A stretch of DNA of 64,000 nucleotides from Earliella scabrosa (Eukaryota; Basidiomycota; Agaricomycetes; Polyporales; Polyporaceae): positions 1 through 64,000 of the forward strand of contig JABYQQ010000023.1 in NCBI GenBank assembly GCA_022605405.1, in the 5' to 3' direction. The notes under the pieces are model-generated. The model was not told the origin of the DNA, searched no databases, and worked only from the letters and a program-made list of their open reading frames with translations. Below are positions 12,526 through 22,956 of the stretch, one piece after another. Positions within the stretch are counted from its first letter, which is position 1. Every line of letters begins with the position of its first letter. The position numbers and the translations under genes are program-made.

Positions 12526-15500
12526 TTATGAGGTCTCTCCCATCGGCGGCGCGTCCGACGTCGAGTCCCCGTTGGGATAATTGGACACGACGGGCGACGG
12601 CAGCGCAGAGCCCGTGCCCAACACCGGCGACGACGTCCCGCCGCCGGTGAACATCGCCTTGAGCGTGAGCTCGTTCCGCCGCTGCCGCACCCTTTCCACC
12701 TCCTCTGCGCCGCCCGTCATGCGCAACTTCTTGCCCGCGACGAAGCCTGACAGCTCCGACTGGAACTCGTCCGACCGGCTCGCGAGCTCCTTCTCCCGGC
12801 TCTTCTCGTTCGCCGCGATCGCCTTCAGCCGCCGCTCCGGGTCCACCGCCGCGCTCCGAATCTCCATCATGACCGTGCTCAGCCCACCGTGTGCCTCCTC
12901 CGCCGGTGCTGGCCTGAACGTGGGCCCGCGCCGCTTGCCCGACGCCGAGCCGCGAAGCGAGATGACCTTCTCGACGTGTCCAAACACCTCGACGACAGCC
13001 TTGTGGTCCTCGAAGAGGTCCTCGAGGAACTCCTCCTGGTGCTGGAGGAACTGCTGCTCCTCGACAATGTTCTGCAGCTCCTCCTCCCACGTCTTCTTCC
13101 ACATCGGCTTGATCGTCTGGATGTGGTCCCGGAGGCTCTCGAGCTCCGCCGCGACGGCGTCGATGTCGCCCTTGACCTGCTTGAGGAGGAACGTCTTCGG
13201 GGACACGTTCCGCTTCAGCACGTCGTCCTTGATGCCCTCCACCGTGTCCTGCAGCTCCTCCATCCGCGTCAGCACGTTCGACGACCGCGAGTCCAGCTTC
13301 GTCTTGCCCGTGTCTATGTACGCCCGCGCGCCGCCGACCTTGGCCGACGCGAGCTGCCGCACCGTCTGCGTCTGCTGCCGGAGCGTCCCGAGCGAGTCCT
13401 TCGTCTGCTTCATGAACTCGGTGTACAGCTGCCGCATGATGCCCAGGTCCCGCCGGAGGTTCTGCACCTCGTCGAACTGCGTCTTCAGGTCCGTCACCAC
13501 GCGTGTCGTGTACTCCGACGCGACAGACATGCCCGTCATCTGGGGGAGCAGCGTCGCGCCCGTCATCTGCGGTTGCAGCGGTTCTGGCGGAGCCGGACTC
13601 GGGCTTTCTGAGCGCTCTGGGATCGGCCCGCTCTGGTCAGGAAGCAGGCGCGATAGTCGCCGCGCGACGTCGCGGAACCGCTGTTCAGACGGTCGAGGTG
13701 CAACGGGCGTACTCTCTGCGAGAGGCTGGGTAATTATCGTCGACGTCCGGCGGTTGCTCACAACGGCTGTGCGGAGGTCCTTGATATCTTGCTGCAGCGA
13801 CGATATCTGCGAGTCGATATGTTGTTTGATCTGGTCGAGCGCTGCGCAAGCGGTCAGTCACTGTAGCACGAAGGGGACACCGGAGAAAACTCACGTTCGA
13901 TGTTGAGGGACAACAGGACTTTCTCCTTCACCTCGTCCACGTCCTCTAGCTCGTATTGCACCCCGCTCGACGGATCCCGAATGTATATGGCGGGGAAGTT
14001 ATCTTGCCCGGGGCTATACGCGAACTTGTCGACGAACAACATCCGCAAGCTCGAGAGCGACAAGCCCGGCTCGATGACCACCTTCTTCACCTCACGCCCG
14101 ACCTGCAAGAACACCGGGAACGGCTTTCCGGGCTCGCTCGCCGTCTCCGACTCCGCCGTCGACACGCGCACGGCTGGACTGCCCTCCGGCGGTTTGTCCT
14201 TCGCTTCATCCGTCTCCGGCAGGGCGCCAGGCTGAGGAGACGGCGACTTGGAAGGCAGTGGCGGGACAGGGGGCAGCTCCTCGCCCTCGAAGATAGGCGA
14301 CGGTCCGCGCTGCCGCTGCGAGCGCGTCCCGCGGTTCTTGCGCGGACTCGCAGTATCGCTGTCCTCTGCGAGCGCGGCGAGGTCGCCCGGCGTGAGCGCA
14401 CCGTTCGCGGCTAAAAGAGATCGCCGGTTCCCTCCACCACCGCCCGTGCGCTCGCGGACCGTACCGCCCGTCATCTTGGAGATGTTGTAGGTGGAGAACC
14501 GCTTGGATGCGCGGCGCTCGAGAGCCTCAGCCTTCTTGAGCGCGGCGAGCGAGTTCTGGACAGCGGGAGGAGCCTGCTCGAGGGGGACATTCTCGACCGG
14601 TGGGCTGCTGGGTGACGTTGGGAGATCGGAGGGACTGGGGACGGTAGGACTGTCGTTGACGACGACCGCGGGTGGTGCCGGTACCGGCGCATCGACAAGT
14701 GAGAAGCGTTTGACATGACTCGGCACAGGTGGCTGCTGGGTCGGTGGTGGAGGGAGCGGTTGGTCGGGTGCAGGTGGGGGAGTGGAGAAGCCGTTGGGCT
14801 GATGACGGAAGTTGGGGTCAGCGGAAGAGGTGGAATACGCACGAGGGGCAGGAAAGCTGTTAGATTGCCCTAATGAAGGGCGCGGTTGGATCGGGGTCGA
14901 TGAGCGCGACGGACGGGGGTCACCGTCTGGCACGGCGCCTGGGGGCGCGAAACCGCCGACGAATGGTTCGGAGCCATTAGGCATGGGTGGTGGCAGGAGA
15001 TTCTCTGAGTTGGATGGTTTACGTCGTGAAGAGGGCGTTTTGCTGCGTGGTGGGGCATCGTTAGAGGGTGTGGGCCCGCGGGAGGGTTGGCGGGCGATGC
15101 CGTCCTCCCGCGGACGTTCTGAGCGAGACGAGCGTGAATCACGGTCGCTTCCGTCTGACCGTTTCTGGTCTGAGACGATGCGGCGGTATATGGACTGCTT
15201 GCCACGCAAGCCTTGGAGGAGATTGGTAATAATCTTGCGCACTTCGGGCAGGAAGATTTCGAGGTTTTCAGGCGTAGCGTCCTCGGAGAGACAGGCCTCG
15301 AGGACAGTTCGTAGGTCTTCAGGGACGGAGACAAGTTCGCTGGGGTGGGGTTATATACCGGGCACGCGGAAGAGGGACGGAATAGGCGAGGACGAACCTC
15401 ATGTCGATCCCGAATGCGCCGAAAGCTGCCACGGCAGCATTGAAGTCGTTGCCTAACCGGACATACACATCGCTAACTTGATTCTCGTCAACCACTTGCT

Positions 15501-16221
15501 TGCTCCATTGGGTGAGGGATTCGAGAAGGACTTTGATGGACACGAGTAGCCTTGTCACTGCGGACTCGACCGCGGGCTGCAAGTAACCAGACAGTTAGCA
15601 ACTAACGCAAGGGAGGCGGGAATTCGACGGGCGTGATAGGAAGACGGAGAGATCGCGGATGAAAGAGATGCGCTGGATTGGGAGATGCGCGGAGACGAAC
15701 GGACGGACGGGGATGGCGGAGGCGGTGTATGGATGTGGGGCTGCTTGCAGAACTTGGCATCTTGTTCGAACGTGGTTCGTGACACGACATGTGGATCCAA
15801 CGCGACTCGGTGTGTGGTAGGAGATCGACGGTTATAGGATCGAGAGCAATGCGAACCACCGAGCTCAATGCCAGCCATCCACCCTGACAGTCCCACTTGC
15901 GAGCCGTGGGCTCAAGATAGCATTCCGGCCGTGCCCATGCAGCCACAGAAGGGAGGAGTTGGGATGTTCGGTGGGCGAGATGTATCGGATCATGCCCATT
16001 CCCACTCCGCCTCCATCCTTCGCATGTCCGGGATTGCAGACGCTTTCGCCAACAGTACGTGTAGAGCAGGGAGGAAAGAAGAAATCGTTCATAAATTAGG
16101 TACTCACGCTGGCTTGGGGCCGGGGTTTGTCGCGTTCGCTGCGTGATGAGGAGGCGGATGCATTGGACGATACGGATTGGTTGGTGCGCCGGGAGGGATG
16201 GGAGGCTTGTCTTGAAGCCAT
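12526..16221 (-). CDS. BUD6: Bud6/Aip3 actin-interacting polarity protein
   Basis: Polarisome-associated protein that binds actin and formins and promotes actin-cable nucleation at growth sites. Exons on the minus strand are 16221-16108, 15576-15398, 15339-13895 and 13841-12526; together 3054 nt, 1017 residues, with all junctions in frame. The first exon encodes a Ser/Arg-rich start (MASRQASHPSRR). Residues about 39-150 are the conserved N-terminal helical module (SAVTRLLVSIKVLLESLTQW, then VYVRLGNDFNAAVAAFG). A long Pro/Ser-rich linker follows. Residues about 505-580 match the AIP3 core (FLQVGREVKKVVIEPGLSLS, AIYIRDPSSGVQYELEDVDE), and the rest is coiled coil to the C-terminus. Introns 2 and 3 are 58 and 53 nt. 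Intron 1 as drawn is 531 nt, unusually long here, so a small extra exon of 3n nucleotides may be missing. Family assignment is secure; the first junction is less so. Confidence 0.92.
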
Positions 16222-18264
16222 AGTGTTGCGCAGCGAGAGCGGCGGTAAGGACAGCGAGGAGAAGAGCAAGGACAGCGAGCAAGGGCAGTCTGAGTAAAGC
16301 CGCGAGTTGGAAGACGGCGGACGGGACGAAGGCTGAAGCTCGCCGTCCTCTGCGGTCAGTTCGCCCATCTGATTACGTAATCGCTCTCGAGCGCGCTCAG
16401 ACTCAAAATCAATTCTTCAACTCCCTCCTCGACCGTAAGCTTGGCCTCCGATCCTCCTCCCCTCATCCCGTCCCACCCTCACTCCGCCATCCTGCTCAGG
16501 AGCGTGGAGGATGCAACCTCTTACATGTCTCCAACAAGTTTGACTCGCCTCTCTACCACTGGCCTTAGCGCACTTAGTCGACAATGACCCCAGTCAGATC
16601 ACTTCTCTGCGATGCGACGTCTTGCTCTCTGATAGGGACGAGTCTCGCGCAGCATTTCGCATCTCGTTATCTACTAATCTAGCGTCTCTTCTCGAGATGA
16701 ACATTACTAGTACTACTTACCACACTACGTACTGTGCAACCCGTGCACGACACACACTCGTACGACGATCGGCTCACAATAGGCTACCAAGTCAGAACTC
16801 TTCGTCGACCTCGTACGTGGTGCCGGACGACGGAAGGTTGCACATCGATGTACGCTGTCACCTTGTTCGGAGCAATGCGGCAAGTGGCTGTTTGGTATCG
16901 ATAACGTCGTCGAAGGAGTGTATGTGGCGGTGATCCAGACAAGCGAAGTCTTCATGCAGCTCGTCGTGTGCCAATTCCATGGCATGGACTTCTACGTCTT
17001 CACTCCTCGTGTGAGATACGCAGAGTAACTTCGAGATCAGCACTTGGTGTAGTTAGTGGCTGAGGAGTGCACTCGTCTGCGTTGATCTCCATGGCGAATA
17101 GTAGGGAGAGGACCAACAAGATATATATGCAGTTGGTAACACATCTAGGTCGCCTACAGCACGTTCAAGCACGTAGTTCTCTTCGCACTATCTAAAAAGA
17201 ATGGGAGGGCGGGGTGTCTACGCCATGTGGAAAAGCACGTAGCGCCATGTGGCTCCCATGTGCGCGCCTGCCGAGCCTGCGAGGCGGCGCTCCCTGTGCC
17301 GAGGCGCGCCCGGAGGGAACTGTCTTGCCGAGCTTGCGAGGCTCCCTGAGTGTCTCGCCGAGCCTGCGAGGCCAGCGTTGGGCCGGCGTGCTATGGAAGG
17401 TGAGAGAGGTGATTGGTGCTGCTATCAGACTTCCCTTTGTGCTCTTCACATGACGGGAAATGGCCGGGATTATTGAAGTAAGGGCCCACAGTACCTCCCA
17501 AGTTACTTAATTTACATGCCTTCCTTGCAACGGGAAAATGAGGCAGTAATAGAAAGCCACGGGAAGATACCACTGATGGTAACAGTACATTTAGCACGTT
17601 GGACTTTGTGTCAGGGATGTGTACAGATAATATTTGCTCAATGCTCATTCACTGTAGCACGGGTGGCGGGTGGAGTATGTAACTTGAATGGTCACCACCA
17701 GAAATGAGAAGTTCAATCTACTGTACTGATAATCTGTGTGCTCATGAGCTACATAGATACCAGCTATATGATGAGAGCACGACAATGCGACGGGCTCAGT
17801 GCCCACGGGTGCTTCCACGGGCCCATGGCACACTGTCAGCTAAGAATGCCAGTCTGATTAATTCTTAACGCTGAGACCACTGCGTACAATCAATTGCAAC
17901 TAACAATCACTGTTCTGAAGCCCATGTAGCGTTGAGCCGAAGGCGAAACTTCGTGGCAAAGCCACGGGTGGCGGAATACTCGTGTACAACGAGGGGGAAG
18001 GAGGAAGCCACGCGAGATCCACGCTGTGTTCGCGTCCCCGTGATCTACGCGTACTCGGCTCCAGCACTGGGCGCCAATGACAACTTGCGGCTTTCCAAAC
18101 CACGACCACGACCATCTCCCTCTCGCCCTGTCGGACACCTCCGCCTATCCCTCTCTTCACCTACCCAGTCTCATTTATCAATTTCTCGACACTCGGACAT
18201 CCATTCTCTGTCAACTATCAGTATCAAACCATACGAAGACCGATCGTTAATTCGTAACCACCGA
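16222..18264. other. Intergenic region, BUD6 upstream to proline-rich gene
   Basis: This divergent spacer of about 2 kb holds the promoters of BUD6 (reading left) and of the proline-rich gene (reading right). A C/T-rich tract at about 18100-18240 resembles a fungal core promoter and leader. Apart from three copies of a 16-bp GC-rich word at 17270-17372 I see no gene or element in it. Confidence 0.5.
17270..17372. repeat. Three copies of GCCGAGCYTGCGAGGC
   Basis: The 16-bp word occurs at 17270-17285, 17327-17342 and 17357-17372. The copies differ only at one pyrimidine (C, T, C) and start 57 and 30 bp apart. The flanks are unrelated. The GC content of this patch is well above the AT-richer DNA just right of it. 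No function is known to me. Confidence 0.7.
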
Positions 18265-18345
18265 GTATGTACTGTGCCTCTCGCCGGGCACAAGGATCAG
18301 TAGTCGGGCACAACGTGTCGAGGAAGCTAACTATGCGCACCCTAG
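18265..18345 (+). other. Probable 5' UTR intron of the proline-rich gene
   Basis: A strong donor (GTATGT at 18265), a branch-like GCTAAC at 18326 and an acceptor (CCTAG ending at 18345) bound 81 nt that end three bases before the start codon at 18349. This is a splice-signal prediction only; a transcript would settle it. Confidence 0.5.
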
Positions 18346-18348
18346 GAC

Positions 18349-20199
18349 ATGGATACCCAACCGGCCGATATCGACCGTGCCCCCAGCCGCATAGGCCACC
18401 GCCGCCCAGCTCTCAAGCGGACGAACGCGAGCTTCAACCTCTTTCCCGATCTTCCACCCATCCGCGACATCCCTCTCCCGGCTCTCAAAGTCTCTGGCAA
18501 CGACAGCGATGGCAGCAGTAGCGGGAGTGACTCGGAGGATGAGCTGAACTTAAAAGTCGAACTCGCGCCACTCTGTCCCCCATCCCCACCATCGCCCGGT
18601 TCACCGAGCAGCGACTCCTCCTCAATCTCGACCCTCTTCTCGCCTATTGACCAGACCGAGTGGGAGCAGTTTCACGACGGCTTTGCCCCTCCACCAATCT
18701 CTGAGGAGCCGATCCCCAGCGCATGGCCCGCAACACCATATCCCTCCTTCGGCAACCGTTTTCATGGTGACCTCACACTAGAGCACCACGGGTGGTCCTG
18801 CCATGCGCTGTACGATCTCAAGACAGGTTTATGGGTGAGACGTCAGGTGCTCTGGTATCAGTACGAAGCGCATTGTCGCCATATAGCGAGTTTCCGCACC
18901 GACGACTCGGAGGATGGGTTGGCCTTGACCCTCTTCTTCCCTCCGCCTCCAGTCCTGCCACGTTCGCGTCCCGTAACATGGATGAGTGCCAACGGCCGCT
19001 CTCTCCCTTCGACAGAGCGTGTTCGGGAGCCGCTTCCGCAGCGTGATCCCGCATGGAAGAGAGAGCGCGAGTACTACCAGCCCATCTATCCCCGTGCAGG
19101 CGACATCTCCGATCTGCGCGACAACCGATGCGAGGAGGTCGACAGGAAGTTCTTCTCGCTCCCGACCCACCGCGTCAAGCAGCTCGTCTACTTGAATGAG
19201 ATGAAGACCATCTTGAGCGCGCCCGAACCACGCTTCCCGCCTCGCCGCACGACGGCCCTGCCACCGGCCAGCCCCCTCGCGCAAAGCTGGACTCCTGACT
19301 CGCCCTTGTCGGTCTACAGCCAGGACAGCGCTGCGACCGTATCACCTCTCATGGCGTCTTTCCCACCACCGAGCCCACCTACTGACGGCGCCTTGAGCTT
19401 CTCGTCCTCTCCGTCGCTTCTGGACACCCGGTGGAAGTCCCGCTGGGACTTCATCGACCGATCCTTCACACCCCCGACTCCTCCTCCAGCAACTCGTTTC
19501 GCTTTGCATGTCCAAGCGTCTCCCCCCACACCCCCGCCACGTCCAGGAACTCCGCTTCCGGACGAATGTACTCTCTCGATCACTGCGTGCGAGGGGCCCC
19601 TCGAGGTCGCTCCACCCGTTGCTGTCGCGATCCCCCACGTTACAGCCACATCTACCGCTCCTGTTCTCCCTGTGGGCGACACCTCTCCCGACGTCGCAGT
19701 TCACCTACCCGCGTCCACTCTGTCGCAACTCACTGCACCCGTCCCATTGCGCCCCCCAACCCCCGCTTCTCTCCTTGCACGTCCTTCCGGCTCGTTCTCT
19801 GCCGATGCCTCGTCAGACATACCTCAACGTCCACCCTCGCCGTTCGTGCATGTCCCGTCCGCCGTCGCTGCTGCGGCCCCAATCGACTCAGCATCGGAGC
19901 CGCAGCCAGTGGTGAACCTTCCTCGCGCGGTGCGCACCCTCCCCTCGGGTCCATCTACTGTACCATTTCGACCAATTCGACCAGTCACGCGTCACCGCAT
20001 GCCTGTTTGGTCGAAACTTGGCCGCCTGTCACCGGTCACATTGATGGCGGTGGGATGGGCCCTCCGGGCGCTTACCGCTTCTGGTGGCGGCGCGCGACAG
20101 CGCGCCCCCATTTGGTCGAAAACTCGGCCGATGTCACGGTCACCCGGCCGGTGGTCGAATGCGCCCACCCAAATCGACCTGTCACAGGTCACAGGCTAG
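18349..20199 (+). CDS. Proline-rich fungal protein of unknown function, 3' end disrupted by a MITE
   Basis: The frame encodes 616 residues. I do not recognise the family. It is rich in Pro, Ser and Asp, with an acidic patch near residues 52-65 (SDGSSSGSDSEDE). A more ordered-looking part lies at about residues 90-290 and is rich in Trp, Tyr and His, including a heptad-like stretch ending VKQLVYLNEMKTI. PxPxP runs follow. No signal peptide or membrane segment is visible, so it is probably intracellular. Residues from about 537 onward are encoded by an inserted 266-bp inverted-repeat element (19958-20223), and the stop lies inside it. Removing the element with one TA joins codons exactly onto 20226-20383, giving a 588-residue product with an acidic tail. 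The gene therefore probably makes a changed C-terminus in this strain. Start chosen at the first ATG after the predicted leader intron. Confidence 0.72.
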   Translation: MDTQPADIDRAPSRIGHRRPALKRTNASFNLFPDLPPIRDIPLPALKVSGNDSDGSSSGSDSEDELNLKVELAPLCPPSPPSPGSPSSDSSSISTLFSPIDQTEWEQFHDGFAPPPISEEPIPSAWPATPYPSFGNRFHGDLTLEHHGWSCHALYDLKTGLWVRRQVLWYQYEAHCRHIASFRTDDSEDGLALTLFFPPPPVLPRSRPVTWMSANGRSLPSTERVREPLPQRDPAWKREREYYQPIYPRAGDISDLRDNRCEEVDRKFFSLPTHRVKQLVYLNEMKTILSAPEPRFPPRRTTALPPASPLAQSWTPDSPLSVYSQDSAATVSPLMASFPPPSPPTDGALSFSSSPSLLDTRWKSRWDFIDRSFTPPTPPPATRFALHVQASPPTPPPRPGTPLPDECTLSITACEGPLEVAPPVAVAIPHVTATSTAPVLPVGDTSPDVAVHLPASTLSQLTAPVPLRPPTPASLLARPSGSFSADASSDIPQRPPSPFVHVPSAVAAAAPIDSASEPQPVVNLPRAVRTLPSGPSTVPFRPIRPVTRHRMPVWSKLGRLSPVTLMAVGWALRALTASGGGARQRAPIWSKTRPMSRSPGRWSNAPTQIDLSQVTG

Positions 20200-20223
20200 G
20201 TTGAATTGGTCGAAATGGTACAG
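19958..20223. mobile_element. 266-bp MITE, Tc1/mariner-like (TA target duplication)
   Basis: The ends are perfect 21-bp inverted repeats beginning CTGTACCATTTCGACCAATT, extending to about 25 bp with one mismatch. They are flanked by TA at 19956-19957 and 20224-20225, the duplication expected for Tc1/mariner-type transposases. The interior has no transposase and contains several TTTGGTCGAAA-type words in both orientations. It sits inside the coding sequence of the proline-rich gene. I see no other copy in the window. Confidence 0.88.
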
Positions 20224-20225
20224 TA

Positions 20226-20383
20226 TCTCCCGAAATGTGCAGCGCAACGATGAGAGCAACTCGGAGAACGCAGTCCGGTTCAGTGTCCGCCGCCCGATTG
20301 CGCGAGCTGGCTCGCCGAAGTTTATGTTCTTCGTCTCTGACGACGGGTCCGACTCGGAGGACTCGGATACGGATTCAGACTGA
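20226..20383 (+). pseudogene. Detached C-terminal coding segment of the proline-rich gene
   Basis: Directly after the MITE an open segment of 52 codons continues the upstream frame if the element and one TA are removed. It encodes a basic patch (VRFSVRRPIARAG) followed by an acidic tail (SDDGSDSEDSDTDSD) and ends with TGA at 20381-20383. In the present sequence it is out of frame with the upstream exon and is unlikely to be translated. Confidence 0.8.
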
Positions 20384-21191
20384 TTTTTCGTCCAGCTGAG
20401 TCTGGCTTCGCTCCGAGAGCGCCTTCCGTCCCACATGTCCGTCTGACGACCACCTCACAATGTTATCGAACCCCGCGACACCTTTCCTCCCCGGGACAGC
20501 ATGTCGTGGGAGCTGTCTTTGCTGTCGCCGTTATCTTCCTGTCCCATTGTCTGCACTGTTAATAGTTAGTTCTCGATAGCCATTCTCGTTACATCCGGAC
20601 TAATGTCCGAGCGTCATACCTGTACGTAGCGAAACCGTCCCCCTGTAACATACATTGAGCTCGCCCGCGCATACCGCGCAAAGTCCGGCGCCGTTGTGTT
20701 CAACCACGCACCGGGAGACCGTGTAAGTAACCGACTCGCTCTATCCGAGGGCCCCGCATTCACTGAATCCTTACAAATGTATCTCAGTGTATGTTCCTTA
20801 CACTCACTATCCCCCATACAGTCTCACGATAATCGGACGGGACTAGTTGACTGGCCGTCCCGACATATACACACGTCACTCTTGGTCAATTCTCTTGCTT
20901 CCATTTCCGCCGCACGCAAAGGTGGATACGGCTCGTGGTAAAACGACTCCATGATCCGATCGCGTAGAGCTAACTTTCACAGTTGAGAGTAGTTACGGAC
21001 GAGAAAGGACACGAAAAACCTCCAGGACATTACAGGCACCGAAGGCTGAGAACCGCGGGTGGCACGCTATGGCACGGCGAATCCGAACGTCACGTCCGCC
21101 TTCTCAGACTCTACTCTTCCGTAGGGTCTTTCGTGTACGCGCGCTCGCTCACGTCGGGCTCAACCCCAGCTCGCCCGAGCGGCACTCCAGG
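20384..21191. other. Intergenic spacer
   Basis: This spacer runs from the end of the proline-rich gene to the TATA box of the secreted-protein gene. Short frames of 60-80 codons on both strands show no family features. I see nothing else in it. Confidence 0.5.
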
Positions 21192-21199
21192 TATATAAG
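21192..21199 (+). promoter_or_regulatory. TATA box of the small secreted protein gene
   Basis: TATATAAG lies 127 bp upstream of the start codon at 21326, preceding a CA/TC-rich leader. It is the clearest TATA box next to a gene in this window and fits a highly or conditionally expressed secreted-protein gene. Confidence 0.65.
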
Positions 21200-21325
21200 T
21201 GTACCTCCGAGTCCTTCGAGAAACTCATCAGCCAACTCAACCAGAATCAGCCTCCCAGTCTCTCATCCCAGCCTGCAGGACAGCATCGTCACTCCCTTTT
21301 GCACTCCATCTCTCGATCATCAGCC

Positions 21326-22121
21326 ATGCTCTTCTTCAGCTTCCTCGCCATCTTCGCTCCTCTTGCTTTCAGCGCGGTCGCCTCCGCCATGCCGTTCAAC
21401 CATGCGTCGCCGACCTTCGTTCGCACTGGGGCCAAGGCTCCCGACGGCGTCGCTGCTGTCCTCAACAACGCGTACCAGCAGCTTGTCCCGATCACCGAGG
21501 GACTGAGTGGGTATCAGCCCATCTTCAACGGGAGCGTGAGACGGCTGACGATCATTGTAGAGTTCATGAACAACCAGAACGCCACCGTGGAAGCCCTCGC
21601 GCCCTCCATGAACCAGATGAGGGACATCCTCTCCGAGACCATCTCGTCTCTCCGCCTCCTCTCCAACCAGCCGCGCGACGTCATTTTCTCGGGTATAAAC
21701 TCGGGCATCAACTTCAACAACAACGCTCAGCTCCTGAGCTTTGGTGACATCTTCAACTTGCTCGGCCTACTCCTCTCCGTGAGTTGCTCTTATGAGTCCT
21801 CGCTGTGCAGTGAGAGACTGACAAGGAGGATTGTATCTGCAGCTGATCGTCCCCGGCCTTACCGCTATCACTGGGTTCCACGGTTCTGCAATCCCCGTGT
21901 CCCTTGCCGGTAACGTCTCTCTGATCGGCTCCCTCCTCGGCACGGTCATTACCCTCGTCCTCGGCCTGCTCGCCGGCGTCCTCGGGGGTGTCCTCAACGG
22001 GCTCCTCGGCGGGCTCCTTCTCGGCCTCCTCGGTGGGATTCTCACCACCTTCGTGAACCCCATCATTCCCGATATTCGTTCCCTCAACATCGCCGCTCTC
22101 AACGCGGCCCTATCCCTCTAA
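21326..22121 (+). CDS. Small secreted, cysteine-free hydrophobic protein
   Basis: Two exons, 21326-21778 and 21843-22121, separated by a 64-nt intron (GTGAGT...CTGCAG), give 243 residues. The start ATG has a good context (GCCATGC). Residues 1-21 form a signal peptide (MLFFSFLAIFAPLAFSAVAS plus A). The middle (about 22-150) is probably helical with N-glycosylation sequons such as NGS and NAT. The second exon has a striking glycine/leucine zipper (LLAGVLGGVLNGLLGGLLLG) that could insert into or associate with membranes or hydrophobic surfaces. There are no cysteines, so it is not a hydrophobin. I do not recognise the family. A role at the cell wall or as an effector-like secreted protein is speculation. 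Confidence 0.82.
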
Positions 22122-22346
22122 AATGTGTCGATACTAGATAGAGGCGCATTACGACATTACGGACTTCTCCTCTGATTTCGCACTTCGGGTTTCCCGCACT
22201 TGCGGCGTTTCACTGTAGCATGGGTTTGTCGAGGACTGTTGATGTGTTTTAGGGTTTGAGTGCTGTGCACGGCATGGACTGTCCCTCGGGCTGCTTGTAT
22301 ACTCTCTGTACATCCTCGAGCTAATTCTAGTGGAGACTCTGGTTTT
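22122..22346. other. Spacer 3' of the secreted-protein gene
   Basis: Presumed 3' UTR and terminator of the upstream gene. No gene visible. Confidence 0.5.
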
Positions 22347-22442
22347 GCACCAGCGAATTTCTCCGCTCGCGCGCATGCAACACTCGCCCTTGGATGCATG
22401 CGTGGTAAGTTGTACTTCGTCCAGAAATACATGCCGCTCGAG
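22347..22442 (+). pseudogene. Relic of a NACHT-protein C-terminal exon
   Basis: Translation of this 96-bp stretch (ANFSARAHATLALGCMRGK, then LYFVQKYMP) matches the motif after the NACHT domain in the two NACHT genes of this window (AQAHATLALGCMRLRLHYVE then KYMPELLE). Similarity fades on both sides. It lies on the opposite strand from the full-length copies and 10 kb from the nearest one. It is a solo fragment of the family. Confidence 0.7.
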
Positions 22443-22525
22443 GTCCCACAGAAAACGAGCCGCGAGGGATATTTCTTTCAGGCTATACGGATTATTGTGA
22501 TGGTTCACGCGGACACGTTACGAAT

Positions 22526-22870
22526 ATGGCTCATCACGAACCTGCAGACCAAGACCAAACAGACCCCTTTATTCCGCTTTCTGCGTCGCAATGCTCTCTC
22601 GAGCTTCGGGGGCAGTCCAATACGGAGATCGTTAATGAGACCAGCAGGGAGTTGAACCGGATTCCACCTAATGTGCTTGATGCTCTGCAGCTGATTTCGT
22701 TAGGGTTGCGGTCAAGCCTGATAGAGAACTTCATCTTTACCACTTCGGCCTCTGATTACGTCGCTGTATCGGTCCCTGAAACAACATACTTGCACTGGAT
22801 CAGGAGAGTGTCCGACGGTGTGCAGTGGAGGAGTGTCCTTAGATCACCGTCGAGTGCAACCACCACGTAA
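22526..22870 (+). CDS. Possible small hypothetical protein
   Basis: An open frame of 114 codons begins with an ATG and encodes a mixed-composition peptide (MAHHEPADQDQTDPF...). The composition looks more protein-like than most random frames here, but no domain, signal or intron is recognisable. It lies between a NACHT relic and the 3' end of the transporter gene. It could equally be non-coding. Confidence 0.2.
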   Translation: MAHHEPADQDQTDPFIPLSASQCSLELRGQSNTEIVNETSRELNRIPPNVLDALQLISLGLRSSLIENFIFTTSASDYVAVSVPETTYLHWIRRVSDGVQWRSVLRSPSSATTT

Positions 22871-22956
22871 AGCACAGGTTACCAGCTACACCATCACGAC
22901 ACGCGATACACCTTTCCTGCGACGCACCATACTTGTTCAACGTCCCATCACGGCGG

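Noticed and set aside
12581..13906. 441-codon open frame on the plus strand
   Set aside because: Antisense shadow of BUD6 coding exons; composition (Ser/Arg/Cys-rich) is that of a reverse-complemented GC-rich gene.
13856..22220. Word CACTGTAGCAYG seen at 13859, 17651 and 22211
   Set aside because: Three scattered copies with unrelated flanks, one inside a BUD6 intron; probably chance.
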